Source: Clostridia bacterium (GTDB taxonomy: Bacteria; Bacillota; Clostridia; Oscillospirales; Acutalibacteraceae). From it: DNA of 38,488 nt. Below, piece by piece: positions 32,429-38,488 of this stretch. The notes beneath the pieces were generated by a model. That model did not search any database. It saw nothing but the letters and a program-made list of their open reading frames with translations, and had not been told where the DNA came from. Location: the NCBI GenBank assembly GCA_017409265.1, contig JAFQSY010000010.1:1-38488 (forward strand), read 5' to 3'. A program made the translations under genes and the position numbers. The number at the start of each line of letters is the position of its first letter. Position 1 is the stretch's first letter.

Positions 32429-32872
32429 CTATTTGTTACAATGCTTATCAAATGACGGGTTGAATGCATAGAAGTTCTTTTCATCAAGTTTATCCGTCGC
32501 GAGGCGCAGACCTTCGCCGAAGCGCTGGAAATGAACGATTTCTCTTGCACGCAGGAATTTAATCGGTTCTCTGACATCGGGGTCATCAACAAGGCGCAAA
32601 ATGTTGTCATAAGTTGTTCGTGCTTTCTGTTCAGCGGCGAGATTTTCCGTCATGTCTGTGATAACATCGCCTTTGCTCTGAATGTATGCTGCTGTGAAGG
32701 GTACACCTGCTGCTGATGACGGGTAAACGCCCGTTGTGTGGTCAACAAAATATGCATCAAAACCATGTTTTTTGATATCATCTTCCGTCAGATTCCTTGT
32801 CAGCTGGTGCACTATTGCACCGATCATTTCAAGATGAGCAAGTTCTTCCGTACCTACATTGGAAGTGAAATG
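32429..32872 (-). pseudogene. 5'-truncated manganese catalase / CotJC-like gene
   Basis: The intact C-terminal part of a manganese catalase (PF05067) or CotJC spore-coat protein: NVGTEELAHLEMIGAIVHQLTR with metal-type Glu and His, GVPFTAAYIQSKGDV, and EPIKFLRAREIVHFQRFGEGL. The end is DEKNFYAFNPSFDKHCNK. Reading upstream, family similarity stops just before NVGTEE (near 32872) and the preceding residues (NLNCNRDHFTS) do not fit. The N-terminal part of the di-manganese site is missing, so a working enzyme is unlikely. A second, shorter piece of the same gene is at 37990-38080. Confidence 0.8.
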
Positions 32873-32925
32873 GTCCCTATTGCAGTTTAAATTCCACTCA
32901 ATCGGCAGAGGAAAGAGCCGAACCT

Positions 32926-32981
32926 ATCAAACCACCTCAATCGATGCAGAAAGCACCGATAAGAGGTGGTTTGATGTTTTT
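32926..32981 (+). repeat. Long hairpin at the break of the catalase gene
   Basis: The 13-base arms 32926-32938 and 32963-32975 are perfectly complementary. Inside them ATCG-TGC and GCA-CGAT pair around one mismatch with loop AGAAA. GTTTTT follows on the plus strand. It looks like a terminator facing plus, yet no plus-strand gene precedes it. It lies between the truncated catalase and the SGNH hydrolase stop and may be the end of a lost mobile element. Confidence 0.6.
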
Positions 32982-32992
32982 GGCGTATATAT

Positions 32993-33856
32993 TTAATTAT
33001 TAAAGTATGCCAATATTCCTACGAAGAAACCGTATATAACCGAAATTATGTGGAACAGGTTCCCTGCAAGTCGGAGTGACATTGTGAAAACAACAGGAAT
33101 TTCAATATCTACACCTTTTTCTGCAATAACGGGAGAGGTATTGCTTCCAAATTCAAGTTCTTCAAGTTTGTCAAGAATAACATTTGCAATAATCTCATTG
33201 CCCTGTGCGCTGGGATGAATTTCATCATCGGCATAGTTTACTATATCATCGCCGAGCGCCGATGCAACATCAACAATAACAATTTCACCGGGATTTTCGG
33301 CATTGTATCTTTCAATTGCGGCGTTGATTCTGTCCGCACCCTGCTGATAAGGTGCTCTCAGATAACCTGACTGCGGATTATAGAGCGTCTGCATAAGAAT
33401 AACGGCGTCTGAATTATGCGAATTTATGATATCGATTATTTCGCAGAAGTTAGCGTAAAAGCCGTCTGCAATTCTGTCGAATTCGCTGTGATCACCGAGA
33501 ACAATTGAGTCAAACATAAGGTCAATGAGATTGCTCATAAGGAAATCATTTCCGCCGATTGAAATACTGATTATATCTGCTTTTTCAAGGTCGGCGATAA
33601 CTGTTTCGTCTTTCAGTCGGTTTATGAGGTTTGTTGTTGTGTGTCCGGGTACGGAATGATTTGCATAATCGTAGCCGTTGGTATCGGCAACGATTTTTCC
33701 GTAGCAGGCTTCTTTCGAATTTGTAATGCCCGAGCCGTAAGCTATCGAATCGCCTAGTACAAGATAGAACGGCTTTTCGGTTTCTGCATATCCGCAGATG
33801 CCGAACATACCGAAAATCATAACAATGCTTAAGATGATTGCTGCCAGTTTTTTCAT
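32993..33856 (-). CDS. Secreted SGNH/GDSL hydrolase with C-terminal hydrophobic tail
   Basis: 287 residues. Signal peptide MKKLAAIILSIVMIFG, probably cut near GYA-ETEK. The hydrolase has S37 in GDSIAYG, an oxyanion N103 in GGND, and D211/H214 in DEIHPSAQG, a full SGNH set. Likely an esterase or acetyl esterase acting on glycans or lipids outside the cell. After residue 250 follows VFTMSLRLAGNLF, then IYGFFVGILAYFNN, a probable membrane segment like those on two other secreted proteins here. AAAGGAG precedes the start. Confidence 0.85.
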   Translation of the reverse strand: MKKLAAIILSIVMIFGMFGICGYAETEKPFYLVLGDSIAYGSGITNSKEACYGKIVADTNGYDYANHSVPGHTTTNLINRLKDETVIADLEKADIISISIGGNDFLMSNLIDLMFDSIVLGDHSEFDRIADGFYANFCEIIDIINSHNSDAVILMQTLYNPQSGYLRAPYQQGADRINAAIERYNAENPGEIVIVDVASALGDDIVNYADDEIHPSAQGNEIIANVILDKLEELEFGSNTSPVIAEKGVDIEIPVVFTMSLRLAGNLFHIISVIYGFFVGILAYFNN

Positions 33857-33885
33857 TTAAATTTCTCCTTTATCTTTTTTCTTAA

Positions 33886-33914
33886 AATATAACATTTGGG
33901 AAATATCAAGTCAA
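33886..33914 (-). promoter_or_regulatory. Promoter of the SGNH hydrolase gene
   Basis: TTGACT (33914-33909), 17-base spacer, TATATT (33891-33886) on the minus strand. Confidence 0.6.
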
Positions 33915-33989
33915 TATTTTGTTTTGAACGGTATGAACAATATGGCAAGCTGTTGAACAAATTTGCACAGATAAATACAAATTTCTTTA

Positions 33990-34019
33990 TTGAAAGAATA
34001 ACCGAATATATTGTATAAT
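33990..34019 (+). promoter_or_regulatory. Promoter of the GH3 beta-glucosidase operon
   Basis: TTGAAA (33990-33995), 18-base spacer, perfect TATAAT (34014-34019). GCGAGGTG stands before the ATG at 34050. Confidence 0.6.
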
Positions 34020-34049
34020 TAGATATAAATCAAAATGCGAGGTGTTCCG

Positions 34050-36653
34050 ATGAAAAAAAGATTCCTCAGAGTTATGTCCTTGATACTTGTTTTTGCGCTT
34101 ATGTTTGGCAACGTTGCTTTCGCAACAAGCGGCGATGTTGACCCTGCAATTATTGCCGAAACAAGAGAAACTGCAGTTCAGATTGAAAGCGAAGGAATTG
34201 TTCTTCTTAAAAACGAGGATAATTTTCTTCCGCTCTCAAACAAAAAGGTTAATATTTTCGGTGCGGGCTCAGTTTGTCCGTTTTTCGGCGGTGCGGGTTC
34301 GGGTGCGATAACAACCGATGACCCCGTAACTCTTTATGAAGCGTTTGAGGCAGAGGGAATTGAATACAATGCTGAGCTTCGCGCGCTTTATGAGGAACAC
34401 TGCCTTTCAAACGAACTTCCCAAAACGGATAATACCGTTATCAACAATCTTCTTCAGGTGCTTCTTGCCAAGAACACTCTTGAAGAAATGGACCCGAAGC
34501 ACCTCACAAACGAGCTTATTGAAAATGCGCTTGCGTTTTCTGATACAGCAGTAATCGTTATCAGCCGCACAAGTGCGGAAGGCACAGACCATACGGTTGA
34601 AACCTTGAGCCTTTCCGATGATGAAAAAGCGATGGTTGAAAAGGTGACCTCTGCATTTGAAAACGTTGTTGTGCTTTTTAATATCGGCAACGTTATGGAA
34701 ATGGGCTGGATTGATGAATATGAAAGCATCAAGGCTGCCGCAATCATCTGGATTCCGGGCGAATTCGGTATGACAGCCGTACCGCAGATGCTCGACGGCA
34801 AGGTCAATCCCTCGGGCAAGCTGACCGATACAATCGCATACAACATCAGCGACCACCCCTCAAGCGTATGCTTTGGCAGTAATAAGTATAACGGCGGAGA
34901 GCATTTTGTTGAATACTATGAAGGAATATATATCGGTTACCGTTATTTTGAAACCTTTGCAAAGGATAAGGTGCAGTATCCTTTCGGCTACGGTCTTTCA
35001 TACACAAGCTTTGAAAAAGAGGTTGTTTCAACCGATTTTGATGCTGAAAATATAACCGTTGAAGTTAAAGTAACTAACACGGGCGACAGAGCAGGCAAAG
35101 AGGTTATTCAGCTTTATTACAGCGCACCCTATACCGAAGGCGGCATTGAAAAAAGCGCGATTTGTCTCGGCGGTTTTGCAAAAACAGATATGCTTGACCC
35201 CAATGAGAGCGAAACACTCACAATTTCGTTCAAAACCGATGATATGGCTTCCTATGATTATAAAGTGAACGAAGCCTGGGTGCTTGATAAAGGTACATAC
35301 AAAATTATTGTTGCAAACGATGTCAGAAACCATATTGCAACATATAACTATGAAATTGCCAAAACGAAGATTATCAAAAATGATTCCGTAACAGGAACAG
35401 AAATCGAAAATCTTTTCGAGGACGTATACAGCGGATATGAGATCATGTCAAGAGCCGACGTTGAGAGTACGTATCCTGAACTGCGTGAGCTTAATAAAGA
35501 CGATTATCTTATTGACGTTGACAAAACTCCCGCCCCTGTAACAGAGGGTGAAGCACCGAAGATGGGCGTTAAATATGATAAAACCATCACCTTGCAGGAC
35601 GTGGCAAAGGATGAAAGCTTATGGGATGCATTCCTTGATCAGCTTACTCTTGACGAAATGACGATGCTTGTTATTAACGGCGGATATGAAACCCACGGCG
35701 TTGAGCGACTCGGAATACCCCACACAATGGATAATGACGGCCCGTCAAGCGTCAAGGGCAGAAACGGACTTGTTTATACTGACAGCGGTACAGCTTATCC
35801 CTGCGCAACCGCGATCGGATGCACCTGGAACGTTGAACTCGCTTATGAAATGGGTAAAGGTGCAGGCAAAGAAGCCGCAGATATGGGCACTGATACTTGG
35901 TATGCACCCGGTGCAAATATCCACCGCAATCCCAGAGGCGGCAGAAACTTTGAATATTTTTCAGAAGACCCGATCGTTTCTGGCGTTATGGCAGCTGAAA
36001 TCATCAAGGGCGCAAATTCCGAAAGCCTTGTAACAACGATAAAGCACTTCGCTCTCAATGATCAGGAATCCCACAGAACGGGTGTTTTCACCTGGTGCGA
36101 TGAGCAGGCAATGCGTGAAATCTATCTCAAAGCGTTTGAGATTCCCGTCAAGGAAGCACAGCCGAAGGGCATTATGTCGGCATATAACCGTATAGGCACA
36201 AAATGGTGCGGCTCAAGTTCAGCACTCCTTAAAGATTTGCTGCGTGAAGAATGGGGATTTGAAGGCTTTGTTGTTTCGGACTATTCTTCAAACTTTACTG
36301 GCAGCGGATATATGAGCCCCGTTCTTGCTGTTTATAACGGCAATGATACCATTCTTTCGGGTATGTGGGCACTGCAGGTTGTTCAGCATAAAGCAGCCGT
36401 TAAGCTTGCTTATGCTAAAGATCCCGTCGGATTCGGCAATGCTCTGCGTGAAGCCTGCAAGAATCTGTGCATAATGAAAATGGAAACAAAGGCATTCAAG
36501 AATCCTGAAATCACCTATGATTCATCGCTTATCGGTACACTTGACACCTTTGATGATTGGGAGTTTGAATTCCCTTACGTATTCACTTTTATAAGATTCG
36601 CATTCAACAACTTGCTTAATGTTATTATTTATGCTTTCAGATTCATTCTGTAA
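34050..36653 (+). CDS. Secreted GH3 beta-glucosidase with permuted domain order
   Basis: About 867 residues. A signal peptide (ending near AFA-TS) is followed by the GH3 C-terminal alpha/beta domain (LKNEDNFLPL, FGAGS, GGAGSG, IVISRTSAEG), then a fibronectin-III-like domain (YPFGYGLSYTSF, VTNTGDRAGKEV). The GH3 N-terminal barrel (GVERLGIPHTMDNDGPS, KHF at 665-667) comes last. The nucleophile is D744 in VVSDYSS, where many relatives have SDW. This swapped order is known from Ruminococcus albus beta-glucosidase. The C-terminus is a hydrophobic tail (VFTFIRFAFNN, IIYAFRFIL). It should release glucose from beta-glucosides at the cell surface. The ATG at 34035 lies before the ribosome site and is rejected. 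Confidence 0.88.
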   Translation: MKKRFLRVMSLILVFALMFGNVAFATSGDVDPAIIAETRETAVQIESEGIVLLKNEDNFLPLSNKKVNIFGAGSVCPFFGGAGSGAITTDDPVTLYEAFEAEGIEYNAELRALYEEHCLSNELPKTDNTVINNLLQVLLAKNTLEEMDPKHLTNELIENALAFSDTAVIVISRTSAEGTDHTVETLSLSDDEKAMVEKVTSAFENVVVLFNIGNVMEMGWIDEYESIKAAAIIWIPGEFGMTAVPQMLDGKVNPSGKLTDTIAYNISDHPSSVCFGSNKYNGGEHFVEYYEGIYIGYRYFETFAKDKVQYPFGYGLSYTSFEKEVVSTDFDAENITVEVKVTNTGDRAGKEVIQLYYSAPYTEGGIEKSAICLGGFAKTDMLDPNESETLTISFKTDDMASYDYKVNEAWVLDKGTYKIIVANDVRNHIATYNYEIAKTKIIKNDSVTGTEIENLFEDVYSGYEIMSRADVESTYPELRELNKDDYLIDVDKTPAPVTEGEAPKMGVKYDKTITLQDVAKDESLWDAFLDQLTLDEMTMLVINGGYETHGVERLGIPHTMDNDGPSSVKGRNGLVYTDSGTAYPCATAIGCTWNVELAYEMGKGAGKEAADMGTDTWYAPGANIHRNPRGGRNFEYFSEDPIVSGVMAAEIIKGANSESLVTTIKHFALNDQESHRTGVFTWCDEQAMREIYLKAFEIPVKEAQPKGIMSAYNRIGTKWCGSSSALLKDLLREEWGFEGFVVSDYSSNFTGSGYMSPVLAVYNGNDTILSGMWALQVVQHKAAVKLAYAKDPVGFGNALREACKNLCIMKMETKAFKNPEITYDSSLIGTLDTFDDWEFEFPYVFTFIRFAFNNLLNVIIYAFRFIL

Positions 36654-36678
36654 TTTTTTATTTAAGGGGAGAGAGAAA

Positions 36679-37563
36679 ATGTTACAGATTATACAGAGAA
36701 TGATTGCGGTTATCCTTTCTTCGTTCAGTGTTTTTTCAAGCTTTATCGGAGGGTTATCGTTTGAAGAATATGATGTTTTCAAAAATCTTGCTTACGGTGA
36801 AGCTGAAAGAAACGTTATGGATATCTATGTTCCCGATTCTGCATACGATAACGAACATAACGGCGTTATTCTCTATATTCACGGCGGTTCGTGGACAGGC
36901 GGTAAGAAAGAGGATATGGCAGAAAAATGCGAAAGATTTGCAAGAAAAGGCTATATCACCGCAACTATGAATTACACACTCTATGCAGACGGCCTTTTCG
37001 GCAAAGTGACTGCGCTTACAATGTGTGATGAAATCGGCAAGGCAATAGATAAAATCAAAGCGTTTTCAGAGGAAAAAGAGCTTAATATCACTAAACTTGC
37101 CGTTTCGGGCTATTCAGCAGGAGCACATCTTTCAATGCTTTACGGGTTTTCAAGAGCAGACGAATCTGCGATTGAGCTTGTGTTTACCGCTAATCAGGTA
37201 GGTCCCTCCGATTTCCATTCTGAAGTGTGGGGCAGTACAGGTCTCGCAAGTATGCTTTCGGGAATTGAAATCACGGAAGAAATGATTGCAAACGGAGAAG
37301 ATGAAAAAGTGATAAAACTCGTTTCTCCAACAGCTTACGTGACGAAAGATACCGTTCCTTCCGTTCTTGCTTACGGCGGTACGGATATGATTGTTCCTTC
37401 GGGTAATGCCGAAAGAATAAAAGCAGCTTTTGAAAATGCAGGTGCCGTTCACAAGTATATTCTTTATCCGCTTTCAAATCACGGTCTGGGTCTTGATCCG
37501 CTTTGCGAAATGGAATATATTAATACCGTTGAACAGTATTGTGTGCAGTATTTCGGATATTGA
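36679..37563 (+). CDS. Alpha/beta hydrolase (esterase, BD-FAE-like)
   Basis: 294 residues. An N-terminal hydrophobic stretch (about 5-26) may be a signal or anchor. The hydrolase has HGGSW (oxyanion, H68), the nucleophile S146 in GYSAGAH, GGTDMIVP with the acid Asp, and SNHGLG with the catalytic His. It resembles carbohydrate-type esterases such as feruloyl or acetyl esterases. AAGGGGAGAG precedes the ATG, 25 bases after the GH3 gene, so the two are probably one operon acting on decorated plant or host glycans. A longer frame from 36619 overlaps the GH3 gene and has no ribosome site. Confidence 0.85.
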   Translation: MLQIIQRMIAVILSSFSVFSSFIGGLSFEEYDVFKNLAYGEAERNVMDIYVPDSAYDNEHNGVILYIHGGSWTGGKKEDMAEKCERFARKGYITATMNYTLYADGLFGKVTALTMCDEIGKAIDKIKAFSEEKELNITKLAVSGYSAGAHLSMLYGFSRADESAIELVFTANQVGPSDFHSEVWGSTGLASMLSGIEITEEMIANGEDEKVIKLVSPTAYVTKDTVPSVLAYGGTDMIVPSGNAERIKAAFENAGAVHKYILYPLSNHGLGLDPLCEMEYINTVEQYCVQYFGY

Positions 37564-37596
37564 TTTCTGACAAACGATTGTAAATAAGGTGATTCA

Positions 37597-37889
37597 ATGA
37601 GCAAATATTACAAATCCCGAAGCATTAAAATTGAATCAACGGGAGAGAAAATCGAGCAGCTGCCTGTCAGATCGACTATTCAATTCTTCCGCCTGCTTAT
37701 ACATTTGTCGGAGATATCGAACCATTTTATTGCGAAACGCTTACTTATATTGATAACTTGAAAAGTGCAGGAATTGAAGCGAAGGTTGATGTTTATCCGA
37801 ACTGTTTTCACGCATTCGATATGCTCACTCCGTTCAGAAAAGTCAGCAAAGAAGCAACAGCAAAATTTGAAAAGGAATATCTGAATTGA
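37597..37889 (+). pseudogene. Broken alpha/beta hydrolase with internal deletion and frame change
   Basis: The frame begins after AAGGTGA with MSKYYKSRSIKIESTG but stops early. From about 37674 another frame reads DYSILPPAYTFVGDIEPF, NLKSAGIEAKVDVYP, CFHAFDMLTPF and ends at 37889. The second half is the C-terminus of an esterase of the alpha/beta hydrolase-3 type with its catalytic His (CFHAFD). The nucleophile elbow is missing, so most of the gene has been deleted. Confidence 0.7.
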
Positions 37890-37897
37890 AATTACCA

Positions 37898-37944
37898 AAA
37901 TCACCGTTGCAGTAAATTATACCGCAGCGGTGATTTAAGTTTTG
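37898..37944 (+). terminator. Terminator after the broken hydrolase gene
   Basis: AAATCACCG and CGGTGATTT (9 bp) plus inner TGC/GCA, followed by a TTTTG tract. Confidence 0.7.
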
Positions 37945-37954
37945 TTACAAACGA

Positions 37955-37985
37955 TCAAAAAGCCCACAGAAAACCTGTGGGCTTC
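37955..37985 (-). terminator. Terminator of the second catalase remnant
   Basis: AGCCCACAG and CTGTGGGCT (9 bp, 5-base loop) followed by T on the minus strand, just after the stop of the remnant. Confidence 0.8.
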
Positions 37986-37989
37986 ATTG

Positions 37990-38080
37990 TTATTTGTTGC
38001 AGTGTTTATCAAACGATGGGTTGAAAGCGTAAAAATTCTTTTCGTCAAGTTTGTCTGTGGCAAGTCTTAAACCTTCCCCA
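37990..38080 (-). pseudogene. Second 5'-truncated manganese catalase / CotJC-like fragment
   Basis: About 29 codons encode GEGLRLATDKLDEKNF and the rest of the same C-terminus as the remnant at 32429 with identical amino acids, though many third codon positions differ. Upstream of GEG (near 38080) the similarity stops. It is therefore an old, separate paralogue fragment or the far end of a duplication, with its own terminator. Confidence 0.75.
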
Positions 38081-38168
38081 GTAATGGATTCCTGAAAAAA
38101 CGACACATAAAGACAATTTTCGCAAAATGGATGGGGAATGCTCGGTTCAATTATGTAAAATAAAAATA

Positions 38169-38197
38169 TTGCCTATTTATAATGTTTTTGATATACT
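38169..38197 (+). promoter_or_regulatory. Promoter of the flavin oxidoreductase gene
   Basis: TTGCCT (38169-38174), 17-base spacer, TATACT (38192-38197). GTGAGGT precedes the ATG. Confidence 0.5.
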
Positions 38198-38241
38198 GAA
38201 TTTATATATAAACTTTTTTTATGGATTTTGTGAGGTTTACT

Positions 38242-38488
38242 ATGGAAACAGTTCTTTCTTTGCCATTGAAAATACATAACAGAGAAATATGCAACAGAGT
38301 GGTTTTTCACCCTATGGAGGGGTGCGACGGTACCTTTGATGGTGGTATTGATGAGCTCACTCGCAGAAGATATCTTCGCTTTGCAAAAAGTGGAGCCGGT
38401 ATTATCTGGTTTGAAGCAACTGCAGTTACCAATGAGGGCAGAGCAAATCCTCGTCAGCTGTTTCTGAATGAAAATACAAAGGACTCCT
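38242..38488 (+). CDS. NADH:flavin oxidoreductase (old yellow enzyme family), partial
   Basis: The first 82 residues, cut by the window end. The start METVLSLPLKIHNREICNR, VVFHPMEGCDGT and FAKSGAGIIWFEATAVTNEGRANP match the OYE/2,4-dienoyl-CoA reductase family, where FMN binds within a TIM barrel. Substrate unknown. Confidence 0.8.
   Translation, partial: METVLSLPLKIHNREICNRVVFHPMEGCDGTFDGGIDELTRRRYLRFAKSGAGIIWFEATAVTNEGRANPRQLFLNENTKDS

Noticed and set aside
34050-36653. GH3 gene as a frameshifted or chimeric assembly because its domains are in reverse order
   Set aside because: One open frame with proper linkers; this permuted order is known from Ruminococcus albus.
1-38488. tRNA, rRNA or CRISPR arrays
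   Set aside because: No cloverleaf-like or regularly spaced repeats were found by reading; a tRNAscan or CRISPR search was not possible.

Overview
The window looks like a chromosomal segment of an anaerobic low-to-moderate-GC Gram-positive bacterium of the class Clostridia, most likely an uncultured gut member of the Oscillospiraceae/Eubacteriales group. The reasons are the complete [FeFe]-hydrogenase maturation operon (TM1266-type regulator, hydE, hydG, hydF), remnants of CotJC/manganese-catalase-type genes, a sodium-pump decarboxylase module, strong GGAGG-type ribosome sites, TTGACA/TATAAT-type promoters and dense carbohydrate metabolism. The placement is an inference from gene content; no rRNA or other taxonomic marker is present, and I see no tRNA or CRISPR array.

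Layout. 1-2.4 kb: terminator, a GMP synthase lacking its glutaminase domain (guaA) and a CofE-like ligase in one operon. 2.5-4.2 kb: amino-sugar genes nanE-nanK with a promoter placed so that the mRNA may be leaderless. 4.2-5.7 kb: a DUF4430 lipoprotein divergent from a membrane-anchored polysaccharide deacetylase. 5.7-6.9 kb: a type Ic aspartate aminotransferase. 7.0-7.14 kb: a candidate small structured RNA. 7.2-8.6 kb: sodium-pump decarboxylase beta and gamma subunits without the catalytic alpha subunit. 8.7-11.9 kb: rhaA-rhaD-fucO (L-rhamnose) without a kinase gene. 12.1-15.8 kb: a two-domain GT2/TagF-like glycopolymer transferase followed by an acyltransferase. 15.8-18.05 kb: MFS transporter plus threonine-aldolase-like enzyme. 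18.1-22.2 kb: the hydrogenase maturation operon, read from a consensus promoter through a leader that carries a terminator, a distant complementary segment and a tiny tyrosine-containing reading frame. 22.3-23.7 kb: araA. 23.9-27.8 kb: glycerophosphodiesterase, secreted lipase, secreted beta-helix protein. 27.8-31.2 kb: metallophosphoesterase with no good start codon, a 48-residue membrane protein, an acetyltransferase remnant, and a GH36-like alpha-galactosidase. 31.4-32.4 kb: an XRE-TPR regulator divergent from the galactosidase. 32.4-38.1 kb: secreted SGNH hydrolase, secreted domain-permuted GH3 beta-glucosidase and an esterase, lying between two 5'-truncated copies of the same CotJC/Mn-catalase gene and next to a broken hydrolase. 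38.2 kb to the end: start of an NADH:flavin oxidoreductase.

How the genes work together. Several catabolic modules (rhamnose, arabinose, N-acetylmannosamine, alpha- and beta-glycosides, lipids) feed a fermentative metabolism. HydE/HydG/HydF build the H-cluster that lets the cell dispose of electrons as H2; FucO reduces the lactaldehyde released by RhaD. The accessory-looking part is 29-38 kb, where four broken genes occur. The signals most worth following are the hyd operon leader, the shared hydrophobic C-terminal tail on three secreted proteins, the possibly leaderless nanE mRNA, the glutaminase-less guaA next to a CofE homologue, and the pair of truncated catalase genes.
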